From Apostichopus japonicus (taxonomy: Eukaryota; Echinodermata; Holothuroidea; Aspidochirotida; Stichopodidae), in the NCBI RefSeq assembly GCF_037975245.1, contig NC_092583.1, positions 5,863,264 to 5,927,263 of the forward strand: a stretch of DNA of 64,000 nt. The letters run 5' to 3'. Both the position numbers and the translations under genes were made by a program. Under the pieces are notes generated by a model. That model was not told where the DNA came from. It did not search any database and saw only the letters and a list, made by a program, of their open reading frames with translations. The number at the start of each line of letters is the position of its first letter. The stretch's first letter is position 1. Below are positions 22,501 to 37,000 of the stretch, one piece after another.

Positions 22501-25500
22501 GCGGTACCGAACATTCGAATGTGCAGAACCGATCAATCGAATGTAACTTACCGATCAATCGAACGTCCGGAACTGACCAATCGAATGTTCGGTACCGATC
22601 AATCGAATGTGCGGTATCGATGAATTGAATGTGCGGTACCCATCAATCGAATGTTCGGTATCGATCATACGAATGTTCGGTACCGATCAATCGAATGTGC
22701 CGCACCGAACATCCGAATGTGCGGTACCGATCAATCGAATGTGCGGTACTGAACATTCGAATGTGCGGAACCGATCGATCGAATGTGCAGAACCGATCAA
22801 TCGAATGTAACTTACCGATTAATCGAATGTTCGGAACCGACCAATCGAATGTTCGGTACCGATCAATCGAATGTGCGGTATCGATGAATCGAACGTGCGG
22901 TACCGATCAATCGAATGTGCGGTACCGATAAATCGAATGTACGGTACAGATTAATAGAATGTGCGGTTTCCATCAATTGAATGTGCGCTACCGATAAATC
23001 GAATGTGCGGTACCGATCAATCGAATGTTCGGTACCGATCAATCTAATGTTCGGTTCCGATCAATTGAGTATGCGGTATCGATCAATCGAATTTCGGTAC
23101 CGATCAATCGAATGTGTGGTACCGATTAATCGAATATGCGTTACCAATCAATCGAATGTGAGTTACCGAACAATCGAATATTCGGTACCGATCAATCGAA
23201 TGTGCAGTATCGATCAATCGAATGTTCGGTGCTTATCAATCGAATGTGAGTTACCGAACAATCGAATGTACGCTACCGATTAATCGAATGAGCGGTATCG
23301 ATGAATCGAATGTGCGGTACCGATCAATCGAATGTGCGGCACCGATGAATCGAAAGTGTGGTACCCATCAATCGAATGTGCAGTATCGATCAATCGAATG
23401 TTCGGTACTTATCAATCGAATGTGCGGCACCGATCAATCGATTGTACGCTACCGATTAATCGAATGAGCGGTATCGAAGAATGAAATGTGCAGTACCGAT
23501 GAATCAAATGTGCGGTACCGATGAATCGAATGTTCGGTACCGATTTATCGAATGTGCGTTACCAATCAATCGAATGTGCGTTACCGAACAATCGAATGTG
23601 CGCTACCGATCAATCAAATGTGCGGTACCGATAAATCGAATGTTCGGTACCTATCAATCGAATGTGCGGTACCGATTAATGGAACGTTCGGTACCGATCA
23701 ATCGAATGTGCAGTACCAATCAATCGAATGTGCGGTACCAATCAATCGAATGATCGGTACCGATTAATAGAATGAGCGAAACCGACCAATCGAATGTTCG
23801 GTATCGATGAATCGAATGTGCAGTAACGATGAATCGAATGTTCGGTACCGATTAATAGAATGTGAGAAACCGACCAATCGAATGTTCGGTACCGATCAAT
23901 GGAATGTGTGGTACCGATCAATCGAAAGTGTGGTATCGATGAATCGAATGTGCGCTACCGATTAATCGAATGAGCGGTATCGATGAATCGAATGTGCAGT
24001 ACCGATGAATCGAGTGTGCGGTACCGATGAATCGAATGTTCGGTACCGATTTATCGAATGTGCGTTACCAATCAATCGAATGTGCGTTACCGAACAATCG
24101 AATGTGCGCTACCGATCAATCAAATGTGCGGTACCGATAAATCGAATGTTCGGTACCTATCAGTCGAATGTGCGGTACCGATTAATCGAACGTTCGGTAC
24201 CGATCAATCGAATGTGCAGTACCAATCAATCGAATGTGCGGTACCAATCAATCGAATGTGTGGTACCGATCAATCGAAAGTGTGGTATCGATGAATCGAA
24301 TGTGCGGTACCGATCAATCGAATGTTCGGTACCGGTCAATGGAATATGTCGTATCGATCAATCGAATGTGCGTTACCGATCAAAAGAATGTTCGGTACCG
24401 AGGAAGTCAATGTGCGGTACCGATCAATCGAATGTGCGGTATCGATGAATCGGATGTGCTGTACCGATCAATCGAATGTGTGGTAACGATCAATCGAAAG
24501 TGTGGTATCGATGAATCGAATGTGCGCTACCGATTAATCGAATGAGCGGTATCGATGAATCGAATGTGCAGTACCGATGAATCGAGTGTGCGGTACCGAT
24601 GAATCGAATGTTCGGTACCGATTAATCGAATGTGCGGTACCGATGAATCGAATGTTCGGTACCGATCAATCGAATGTGCGGTACCGATCAATCGAATGTG
24701 CGTTACCGATCAAAAGAATATTCGGTACCGATGAAGTCAATGTGCGGTATTGATCATACGAATGTGCGGTACCGATCAATCGAATGTGCGGTACCGAACA
24801 TTCGAATGTGCAGAACCGATCAATCGAATGTGCGGAACCGATCGATCGAATGTGCAGAACCGATCAATCGAATATAACTTACCGATCAATCGAATGTTCG
24901 GAACCGACGAATCGAATGTTCGGTACCGATCAATCGGATGTGCGGTATCGATCAATCGAATGTGCGGTATCGATCAATCGAATGATCGGTACAGTATAAT
25001 CGAATGTGCGTTACCAATCAATCGAATGTTCGGTACCTATCAATCGAATGTTCGGTACCGATCAATCGAATGTTCGGTACCGATCAATCGAATGTGCGGT
25101 ACCGGTCAATGTAATATGTCGTATCGATCGATCGAATGTGCGTTACCGATCAAAAGAGTGTTCGGTACCGATGAAGCGAATGTGCGGTATCGATCATACG
25201 AATGTTCGGTACCGATCAATCGAATGTGCCGCACCGAACATCCGAATGTGCGGTAACGATAAATCGAATGTACGGTACCGATTAATCGAATGTGCGGTTT
25301 CCATCAATTGAATGTGCGTTACCGATAAATCGAATGTGCGGTACCGATCAATTGAATATGCGGTACCGATCAATCGAATGTTCGGTACCGATAAATCGAA
25401 TGTGCGGTACCGAATAATCGAATGTTCGGTAGCGATGAATCGAATGTGCGGTACCAATCAATCGAATGTGCGGCACCGATCAATCAAAAGTGAGGTACCG

Positions 25501-27050
25501 ATCAATCGAATGTGCGCTACCGATTAATCGAATGTGCGGTATCGATGAATCAAATGTGCGGTATCGATCAATCGAATGTGCGGTACCGATAAATATAATG
25601 TACAGTACCGATTAATCGAATGTGCGGTATCGATGAATCGAATGTGCGGTATCGATGAATCGAACGTGCGGTACCGATCAATCGAATGTTCGGTATCGAT
25701 AATACGAATGTTCGGTACCGATCAATCGAATGTGCCGCACCGAACGTCCGAATGTGCGGTGCCGATCAATCGAATGTGCGGTACCGAACATCCGAATATG
25801 CGGTACCGATCAATCGAATGTGCGGTACCGAATATTCGAATGTTCGAAACCGACCAATCGAATGTGCGGAACCGATCGATCGAATGTGCAGAACCGATCA
25901 ATCGAATGTAACTTACCGATTAATCGAATGTTCGGAACCGACCAATCGAATGTTCGGTACCGATCAATCGAATGTGCGGTATCGATGAATCGAACGTGCG
26001 GTACCGATCAATCGAATGTGCGGTACCGATAAATCGAATGTACGGTACAGATTAATAGAATGTGCGGTTTCCATCAATTGAATGTGCGCTACCGATAAAT
26101 CGAATGTGCAGTACCGATCAATCGAATGTTCGGTACCGATCAATCTAATGTTCGGTACCGATCAATAGAGTATGCGGTATCGATCAATCGAATTTCGGTA
26201 CCGACCAATCGAATGTGCGGTACCGAACAATCGAATGTACGCTACCGATTAATCGAATGAGCGGTATCGATGATCGAATGTGCGGTACCGATGAATCGAA
26301 TGTGCGGCACCGGATGAATCGAAAGTGTGGTACCGATGAATCGAATGTGCGGTACCGATGAATCGAATGTTCGGTACCTATTTATCGAATGTGCGTTACC
26401 AATCAATCGAATGTGCGTTACCGAACAATCGAATGTGCGCTACCGATCAATCAAATGTGCGGTACCGATAAATCGAATGTTCGATACCTATCAATCGAAT
26501 GTGCGGTACCGATTAATCGAACGTTCGGTACCGATGAATCGAATGTGCGGTACCTATTAATAGAATGTGCGTTACCAATCAATCAAATGTGAGTTACCTA
26601 ACAATCGAATGTGCGGTACCGATTAATCGAATGAGCGGTATCGATCAATCGAATGAGCGGCACCGATGAATCGAATGTGCGGTACTGATAAATCGAATGT
26701 GCGATACCGATGAATCGAATGTGCGGTGCCGATCAATCGAATGTGCGGTATCGGTCAAAAGAATGCTCGGTACCGATGAAGCGAATGTGCGGTACCGATC
26801 ATACGAATGTGCGGTACCGATCAATCGAATGGTCGGTACCGATCAATCGAATGTGCAGTAAAGATCAATCCAATATTCGGTACTTATCAATCGAATGTGC
26901 CGCACCGAACATTCGAATGTTCGGTACCGATCAATTGAGTATGCGGTATCGATCAATCGAATTTCGGTACCGATCAATCGAATGTGCCGCACCGAACATT
27001 CGAATGTTCGGTACCGATCAATTGAGTATGCGGTATCGATCAATCGAATG
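16590..27050 (+). repeat. Tandem duplication with 5,099-bp period (about two copies)
   Basis: Variant monomer strings at 16,644-21,7xx recur 5,099 bases later, and the start of the unit appears a third time near 26,843. Left-hand divergence occurs near 16,590 (GATGAAGCGAATG versus GAGGAAGTCAATG) and right-hand divergence near 27,045. The period is 232 x 22 minus 5. Five 21-bp monomers lie in one unit (near 16,761, 16,849, 17,991, 21,091 and 21,172), which accounts for the missing five bases. The second copy has one extra base near 26,312, so offsets become 5,100 after it. Confidence 0.9.
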
Positions 27051-30000
27051 TTCGGTACCTATCAATCGAATGTGCGGTACCGATTAATCGAACGTTCGGT
27101 ACCGATGAATCGAATGTGCGGTACCTATTAATAGAATGTGCGTTACCAATCAATCAAATGTGAGTTACCTAACAATCGAATGTGCGGTACCGATTAATCG
27201 AATGAGCGGTATCGATCAATCGAATGAGCGGCACCGATGAATCGAATGTGCGGTACTGATAAATCGAATGTGCGATACCGATGAATCGAATGTGCGGTGC
27301 CGATCAATCGAATGTGCGGTATCGGTCAAAAGAATGCTCGGTACCGATGAAGCGAATGTGCGGTACCGATCATACGAATGTGCGGTACCGATCAATCGAA
27401 TGGTCGGTACCGATCAATCGAATGTGCAGTAAAGATCAATCCAATATTCGGTACTTATCAATCGAATGTGCGTTACCGATCAAAAGAATATTCGGTACCG
27501 ATGAAGTCAATGTGCGGTATTGATCATACGAATGTGCGGTACCGATCAATCGAATGTGCGGTACCGAACATTCGAATGTGCAGAACCGATCAATCGAATG
27601 TGCGGAACCGATCGATCGAATGTGCAGAACCGATCAATCGAATATAACTTACCGATCAATCGAATGTTCGGAACCGACGAATCGAATGTTCGGTACCGAT
27701 CAATCGGATGTGCGGTATCGATCAATCGAATGTGCGGTATCGATCAATCGAATGATCGGTACAGTATAATCGAATGTGCGTTACCAATCAATCGAATGTT
27801 CGGTACCTATCAATCGAATGTTCGGTACCGATCAATCGAATGTTCGGTACCTATCAATCGAATGTGCGGTACCGGTCAATGTAATATGTCGTATCGATCG
27901 ATCGAATGTGCGTTACCGATCAAAAGAGTGTTCGGTACCGATGAAGCGAATGTGCGGTATCGATCATACGAATGTTCGGTACCGATCAATCGAATGTGCC
28001 GCACCGAACATCCGAATGTGCGGTAACGATAAATCGAATGTACGGTACCGATTAATCGAATGTGCGGTTTCCATCAATTGAATGTGCGTTACCGATAAAT
28101 CGAATGTGCGGTACCGATCAATTGAATATGCGGTACCGATCAATCGAATGTTCGGTACCGATAAATCGAATGTGCGGTACCGAATAATCGAATGTTCGGT
28201 AGCGATGAATCGAATGTGCGGTACCAATCAATCGAATGTGCGGCACCGATCAATCAAAAGTGAGGTACCGATCAATCGAATGTGCGCTACCGATTAATCG
28301 AATGTGCGGTATCGATGAATCAAATGTGCGGTATCGATCAATCGAATGTGCGGTACCGATAAATATAATGTACAGTACCGATTAATCGAATGTGCGGTAT
28401 CGATGAATCGAATGTGCGGTATCGATGAATCGAACGTGCGGTACCGATCAATCGAATGTTCGGTATCGATAATACGAATGTTCGGTACCGATCAATCGAA
28501 TGTGCCGCACCGAACGTCCGAATGTGCGGTGCCGATCAATCGAATGTGCGGTACCGAACATCCGAATATGCGGTACCGATCAATCGAATGTGCGGTACCG
28601 AATATTCGAATGTTCGAAACCGACCAATCGAATGTGCGGAACCGATCGATCGAATGTGCAGAACCGATCAATCGAATGTAACTTACCGATTAATCGAATG
28701 TTCGGAACCGACCAATCGAATGTTCGGTACCGATCAATCGAATGTGCGGTATCGATGAATCGAACGTGCGGTACCGATCAATCGAATGTGCGGTACCGAT
28801 AAATCGAATGTACGGTACAGATTAATAGAATGTGCGGTTTCCATCAATTGAATGTGCGCTACCGATAAATCGAATGTGCAGTACCGATCAATCGAATGTT
28901 CGGTACCGATCAATCTAATGTTCGGTACCGATCAATAGAGTATGCGGTATCGATCAATCGAATTTCGGTACCGACCAATCGAATGTGCGGTACCGAACAA
29001 TCGAATGTACGCTACCGATTAATCGAATGAGCGGTATCGATGATCGAATGTGCGGTACCGATGAATCGAATGTGCGGCACCGATGAATCGAAAGTGTGGT
29101 ACCGATGAATCGAATGTGCGGTACCGATGAATCGAATGTTCGGTACCTATTTATCGAATGTGCGTTACCAATCAATCGAATGTGCGTTACCGAACAATCG
29201 AATGTGCGCTACCGATCAATCAAATGTGCGGTACCGATAAATCGAATGTTCGATACCTATCAATCGAATGTGCGGTACCGATTAATCGAACGTTCGGTAC
29301 CGATGAATCGAATGTGCGGTACCTATTAATAGAATGTGCGTTACCAATCAATCAAATGTGAGTTACCTAACAATCGAATGTGCGGTACCGATTAATCGAA
29401 TGAGCGGTATCGATCAATCGAATGAGCGGCACCGATGAATCGAATGTGCGGTACTGATAAATCGAATGTGCGATACCGATGAATCGAATGTGCGGTGCCG
29501 ATCAATCGAATGTGCGGTATCGGTCAAAAGAATGCTCGGTACCGATGAAGCGAATGTGCGGTACCGATCATACGAATGTGCGGTACCGATCAATCGAATG
29601 GTCGGTACCGATCAATCGAATGTGCAGTAAAGATCAATCCAATATTCGGTACTTATCAATCGAATGTGCCGCACCGAACATTCGAATGTTCGGTACCGAT
29701 CAATTGAGTATGCGGTATCGATCAATCGAATTTCGGTACCGATCAATCGAATGTGCCGCACCGAACATTCGAATGTTCGGTACCGATCAATTGAGTATGC
29801 GGTATCGATCAATCGAATGTTCGGTACCTATCAATCGAATGTGCGGTACCGATTAATCGAACGTTCGGTACCGATGAATCGAATGTGCGGTACCTATTAA
29901 TAGAATGTGCGTTACCAATCAATCAAATGTGAGTTACCTAACAATCGAATGTGCGGTACCGATTAATCGAATGAGCGGTATCGATCAATCGAATGAGCGG

Positions 30001-30238
30001 CACCGATGAATCGAATGTGCGGTACTGATAAATCGAATGTGCGATACCGATGAATCGAATGTGCGGTGCCGATCAATCGAATGTGCGGTATCGGTCAAAA
30101 GAATGCTCGGTACCGATGAAGCGAATGTGCGGTACCGATCATACGAATGTGCGGTACCGATCAATCGAATGGTCGGTACCGATCAATCGAATGTGCAGTA
30201 AAGATCAATCCAATATTCGGTACTTATCAATCGAATGT
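24700..30238 (+). repeat. Tandem duplication with 2,770-bp period
   Basis: Copy one, about 24,700-27,470, and copy two, about 27,470-30,238, match string for string (for example the variants starting at 24,750 and 27,520). The offset drops to 2,769 downstream of the single-base insertion at about 26,312, which copy two lacks. The block overlaps the end of the 5,099-bp duplication, so it arose later and copied part of it. Confidence 0.88.
26480..27620 (+). repeat. 571-bp tandem duplication nested in the 2,770-bp unit
   Basis: The run containing variant monomers at 26,710 recurs at 27,281, and the same pair recurs at 29,479 and 30,050, both 571 bases apart (26 x 22 minus 1, one 21-bp monomer inside). 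The nested pair therefore predates or was carried along by the 2,770-bp duplication. Confidence 0.8.
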
Positions 30239-32496
30239 GCCGCACCGAACATTCGAATGTTCGGTACCGATCAATTGAGTATGCGGTATCGATCAATCGA
30301 ATTTCGGTACCGATCAATCGAATGTGCCGCACCGAACATTCGAATGTTCGGTACCGATCAATTGAGTATGCGGTATCGATCAATCGAATTTCGGTACCGA
30401 TCAATCGAATGTGCGGTACCGATTAATCGAATGTGAGTTACCGAACAATCGAATGTGCGCTACCGATTAATGGAATGAGCGGTATCGATGAATCGAATGT
30501 GCAGTACCGATCAATCGAATGTGCGGTACTGATAAATCGAATGTACTGTACCGATCGATCGAATGTGCGATACCGATGAATCGAATGTGCGGTGCCGATC
30601 AATCGAATGTGCGGTATCGGTAAATCGAATATGCCGTATCGATCGATGGAATGTGCGTTGCCGATCAAAAGAATGTTCGGTACCGATGAAACGAATGTGC
30701 GGTATTGATCATACGAACGTGCGGTACCGATCAATCGAATGTGCGGTACCGAACATTCGAATGTGCAGAACCGATCAATCGAATGTAACTTACCGATCAA
30801 TCGAACGTCCGGAACTGACCAATCGAATGTTCGGTACCGATCAATCGAATGTGCGGTATCGATGAATTGAATGTGCGGTACCGATCAATCGAATGTTCGG
30901 TATCGATCATACGAATGTTCGGTACCGATCAATCGAATGTGCCGCACCGAACATCCGAATGTGCGGTACCGATCAATCGAATGTGCGGTACTGAACATTC
31001 GAATGTGCGGAACCGATCGATCGAATGTGCAGAACCGATCAATCGAATGTAACTTACCGATTAATCGAATGTTCGGAACCGACCAATCGAATGTTCGGTA
31101 CCGATCAATCGAATGTGCGGTATCGATGAATCGAACGTGCGGTACCGATCAATCGAATGTGCGGTACCGATAAATCGAATGTACGGTACAGATTAATAGA
31201 ATGTGCGGTTTCCATCAATTGAATGTGCGCTACCGATCAATCGAATGTGCGGTACCGATCAATCGAATTTCGGTACCGATCAATCGAATGTGTGGTACCG
31301 ATTAATCGAATATGCGTTACCAATCAATCGAATGTGAGTTACCGAACAATCGAATATTCGGTACCGATCAATCGAATGTGCAGTATCGATCAATCGAATG
31401 TTCGGTGCTTATCAATCGAATGTGAGTTACCGAACAATCGAATGTACGCTACCGATTAATCGAATGAGCGGTATCGATGAATCGAATGTGCGGTACCGAT
31501 CAATCGAATGTGCGGCACCGATGAATCGAAAGTGTGGTACCGATCAATCGAATGTGCAGTATCGATCAATCGAATGTTCGGTACTTATCAATCGAATGTG
31601 CGGCACCGATCAATCGAATGAGCGGTATCGAAGAATCAAATGTGCAGTACCGATGAATCGAATGTGCGGTACCGATGAATCGAATGTTCGGTACCGATTT
31701 ATCGAATGTGCGTTACCAATCAATCGAATGTGCAGTACCAATCAATCGAATGTGCGGTACCAATCAATCGAATGATCGGTACCGATTAATAGAATGAGCG
31801 AAACCGACCAATCGAATGTTCGGTATCGATGAATCGAATGTGCAGTAACGATGAATCGAATGTTCGGTACCGATTAATAGAATGTGAGAAACCGACCAAT
31901 CGAATGTTCGGTACCGATCAAAGGAATGTGTGGTACCGATCAATCGAAAGTGTGGTATCGATGAATCGAATGTGCGCTACCGATTAATCGAATGAGCGGT
32001 ATCGATGAATCGAATGTGCAGTACCGATGAATCGAGTGTGCGGTACCGATGAATCGAATGTTCGGTACCGATTTATCGAATGTGCGTTACCAATCAATCG
32101 AATGTGCGTTACCGAACAATCGAATGTGCGCTACCGATCAATCAAATGTGCGGTACCGATAAATCGAATGTTCGGTACCTATCAGTCGAATGTGCGGTAC
32201 CGATTAATCGAACGTTCGGTACCGATCAATCGAATGTGCAGTACCAATCAATCGAATGTGCGGTACCAATCAATCGAATGTGTGGTACCGATCAATCGAA
32301 AGTGTGGTATCGATGAATCGAATGTGCGGTACCGATCAATCGAATGTTCGGTACCGGTCAATGGAATATGTCGTATCGATCAATCGAATGTGCGTTACCG
32401 ATCAAAAGAATGTTCGGTACCGAGGAAGTCAATGTGCGGTGCCGATCAATCGAATGTGCGGTATCGGTCAAAAGAATGTTCGGTACCGATGAATCG
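30050..32496 (+). repeat. Copy of 14,138-16,584 at a distance of 15,912 bp
   Basis: Variant strings at 14,526, 15,311, 15,486, 16,115 and 16,432 all recur exactly 15,912 bases downstream. The match ends near 32,496, where GATGAAGCG is replaced by GATGAATCG. This is a dispersed, not adjacent, duplicate within the array. Confidence 0.85.
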
Positions 32497-34050
32497 AATG
32501 TTCGGTACCGATTTATCGAATGTGCGTTACCAATCAATCGAATGTGCAGTACCAATCAATCGAATGTGCGGTACCAATCAATCGAATGATCGGTACCGAT
32601 TAATAGAATGAGCGAAACCGACCAATCGAATGTTCGGTATCGATGAATCGAATGTGCAGTAACGATGAATCGAATGTTCGGTACCGATTAATAGAATGTG
32701 AGAAACCGACCAATCGAATGTTCGGTACCGATCAATGGAATGTGTGGTACCGATCAATCGAAAGTGTGGTATCGATGAATCGAATGTGCGGCACCGATCA
32801 ATCGAATGAGCGGTATCGAAGAATCAAATGTGCAGTACCGATGAATCGAATGTGCGGTACCGATGAATCGAATGTTCGGTACCGATTTATCGAATGTGCG
32901 TTACCAATCAATCGAATGTGCAGTACCAATCAATCGAATGTGCGGTACCAATCAATCGAATGATCGGTACCGATTAATAGAATGAGCGAAACCGACCAAT
33001 CGAATGTTCGGTATCGATGAATCGAATGTGCAGTAACGATGAATCGAATGTTCGGTACCGATTAATAGAATGTGAGAAACCGACCAATCGAATGTTCGGT
33101 ACCGATCAAAGGAATGTGTGGTACCGATCAATCGAAAGTGTGGTATCGATGAATCGAATGTGCGCTACCGATTAATCGAATGAGCGGTATCGATGAATCG
33201 AATGTGCAGTACCGATGAATCGAGTGTGCGGTACCGATGAATCGAATGTTCGGTACCGATTTATCGAATGTGCGTTACCAATCAATCGAATGTGCGTTAC
33301 CGAACAATCGAATGTGCGCTACCGATCAATCAAATGTGCGGTACCGATAAATCGAATGTTCGGTACCTATCAGTCGAATGTGCGGTACCGATTAATCGAA
33401 CGTTCGGTACCGATCAATCGAATGTGCAGTACCAATCAATCGAATGTGCGGTACCAATCAATCGAATGTGTGGTACCGATCAATCGAAAGTGTGGTATCG
33501 ATGAATCGAATGTGCGGTACCGATCAATCGAATGTTCGGTACCGGTCAATGGAATATGTCGTATCGATCAATCGAATGTGCGTTACCGATCAAAAGAATG
33601 TTCGGTACCGAGGAAGTCAATGTGCGGTGCCGATCAATCGAATGTGCGGTATCGGTCAAAAGAATGTTCGGTACCGATGAATCGAATGTTCGGTACCGAT
33701 TTATCGAATGTGCGTTACCAATCAATCGAATGTGCAGTACCAATCAATCGAATGTGCGGTACCAATCAATCGAATGATCGGTACCGATTAATAGAATGAG
33801 CGAAACCGACCAATCGAATGTTCGGTATCGATGAATCGAATGTGCAGTAACGATGAATCGAATGTTCGGTACCGATTAATAGAATGTGAGAAACCGACCA
33901 ATCGAATGTTCGGTACCGATCAATGGAATGTGTGGTACCGATCAATCGAAAGTGTGGTATCGATGAATCGAATGTGCGCTACCGATTAATCGAATGAGCG
34001 GTATCGATGAATCGAATGTGCAGTACCGATGAATCGAGTGTGCGGTACCG
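31600..34050 (+). repeat. Short-period block amplification (1,188 bp and 814 bp)
   Basis: The same variant block starts at 32,027, 33,215 and 34,029, spacings of 1,188 (54 monomers) and 814 (37 monomers). Matching ends at 31,775 and 32,963, and at 32,611 and 33,799, confirm the 1,188-bp offset. This looks like repeated unequal exchange at one hot block. Confidence 0.85.
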
Positions 34051-37000
34051 ATGAATCGAATGTTCGGTACCGATTTATCGAATGTGCGTTACCAATCAAT
34101 CGAATGTGCGTTACCGAACAATCGAATGTGCGCTACCGATCAATCAAATGTGCGGTACCGATAAATCGAATGTTCGGTACCTATCAGTCGAATGTGCGGT
34201 ACCGATTAATCGAACGTTCGGTACCGATCAATCGAATGTGCAGTACCAATCAATCGAATGTGCGGTACCAATCAATCGAATGTGTGGTACCGATCAATCG
34301 AAAGTGTGGTATCGATGAATCGAATGTGCGGTACCGATCAATCGAATGTTCGGTACCGGTCAATGGAATATGTCGTATCGATCAATCGAATGTGCGTTAC
34401 CGATCAAAAGAATGTTCGGTACCGAGGAAGTCAATGTGCGGTGCCGATCAATCGAATGTGCGGTATCGGTCAAAAGAATGTTCGGTACCGATGAAGCGAA
34501 TGTGCGGTACCGATCATACGAATGTGCGGTACCGATCAATCGAATGGTCGGTACCGATCAATCGAATGTGCAGTAAAGATCAATCCAATATTCGGTACTT
34601 ATCAATCGAATGTGCCGCACCGAACATTCGAATGTTCGGTACCGATCAATTGAGTATGCGGTATCGATCAATCGAATTTCGGTACCGATCAATCGAATGT
34701 GCCGCACCGAACATTCGAATGTTCGGTACCGATCAATTGAGTATGCGGTATCGATCAATCGAATTTCGGTACCGATCAATCGAATGTGCGGTACCGATTA
34801 ATCGAATGTGCGTTACCAATCAATCGAATGTGAGTTACCGAACAATCGAATGTGCGCTACCGATTAATGGAATGAGCGGTATCGATGAATCGAATGTGCA
34901 GTACCGATCAATCGAATGTGCGGTACTGATAAATCGAATGTACTGTACCGATCGATCGAATGTGCGATACCGATGAATCGAATGTGCGGTGCCGATCAAT
35001 CGAATGTGCGGTATCGGTAAATCGAATATGCCGTATCGATCGATGGAATGTGCGTTGCCGATCAAAAGAATGTTCGGTACCGATGAAACGAATGTGCGGT
35101 ATTGATCATACGAACGTGCGGTACCGATCAATCGAATGTGCGGTACCGAACATTCGAATGTGCAGAACCGATCAATCGAATGTAACTTACCGATCAATCG
35201 AACGTCCGGAACTGACCAATCGAATGTTCGGTACCGATCAATCGAATGTGCGGTATCGATGAATTGAATGTGCGGTACCGATCAATCGAATGTTCGGTAT
35301 CGATCATACGAATGTGCGGTACCGAACATTCGAATGTGCAGAACCGATCAATCGAATGTAACTTACCGATCAATCGAACGTCCGGAACTGACCAATCGAA
35401 TGTTCGGTACCGATCAATCGAATGTGCGGTATCGATGAATTGAATGTGCGGTACCCATCAATCGAATGTTCGGTATCGATCATACGAATGTTCGGTACCG
35501 ATCAATCGAATGTGCCGCACCGAACATCCGAATGTGCGGTACCGATCAATCGAATGTGCGGTACTGAACATTCGAATGTGCGGAACCGATCGATCGAATG
35601 TGCAGAACCGATCAATCGAATGTAACTTACCGATTAATCGAATGTTCGGAACCGACCAATCGAATGTTCGGTACCGATCAATCGAATGTGCGGTATCGAT
35701 GAATCGAACGTGCGGTACCGATCAATCGAATGTGCGGTACCGATAAATCGAATGTACGGTACAGATTAATAGAATGTGCGGTTTCCATCAATTGAATGTG
35801 CGCTACCGATAAATCGAATGTGCGGTACCGATCAATCGAATGTTCGGTACCGATCAATCTAATGTTCGGTTCCGATCAATTGAGTATGCGGTATCGATCA
35901 ATCGAATTTCGGTACCGATCAATCGAATGTGTGGTACCGATTAATCGAATATGCGTTACCAATCAATCGAATGTGAGTTACCGAACAATCGAATATTCGG
36001 TACCGATCAATCGAATGTGCAGTATCGATCAATCGAATGTTCGGTGCTTATCAATCGAATGTGAGTTACCGAACAATCGAATGTACGCTACCGATGAATC
36101 GAATGTGCGGTACCGATGAATCGAATGTTCGGTACCGATTTATCGAATGTGCGTTACCAATCAATCGAATGTGCGTTACCGAACAATCGAATGTGCGCTA
36201 CCGATCAATCAAATGTGCGGTACCGATAAATCGAATGTTCGGTACCTATCAATCGAATGTGCGGTACCGATTAATGGAACGTTCGGTACCGATCAATCGA
36301 ATGTGCAGTACCAATCAATCGAATGTGCGGTACCAATCAATCGAATGATCGGTACCGATTAATAGAATGAGCGAAACCGACCAATCGAATGTTCGGTATC
36401 GATGAATCGAATGTGCAGTAACGATGAATCGAATGTTCGGTACCGATTAATAGAATGTGAGAAACCGACCAATCGAATGTTCGGTACCGATCAATGGAAT
36501 GTGTGGTACCGATCAATCGAAAGTGTGGTATCGATGAATCGAATGTGCGCTACCGATTAATCGAATGAGCGGTATCGATGAATCGAATGTGCAGTACCGA
36601 TGAATCGAGTGTGCGGTACCGATGAATCGAATGTTCGGTACCGATTTATCGAATGTGCGTTACCAATCAATCGAATGTGCGTTACCGAACAATCGAATGT
36701 GCGCTACCGATCAATCAAATGTGCGGTACCGATAAATCGAATGTTCGGTACCTATCAGTCGAATGTGCGGTACCGATTAATCGAACGTTCGGTACCGATC
36801 AATCGAATGTGCAGTACCAATCAATCGAATGTGCGGTACCAATCAATCGAATGTGTGGTACCGATCAATCGAAAGTGTGGTATCGATGAATCGAATGTGC
36901 GGTACCGATCAATCGAATGTTCGGTACCGGTCAATGGAATATGTCGTATCGATCAATCGAATGTGCGTTACCGATCAAAAGAATGTTCGGTACCGAGGAA

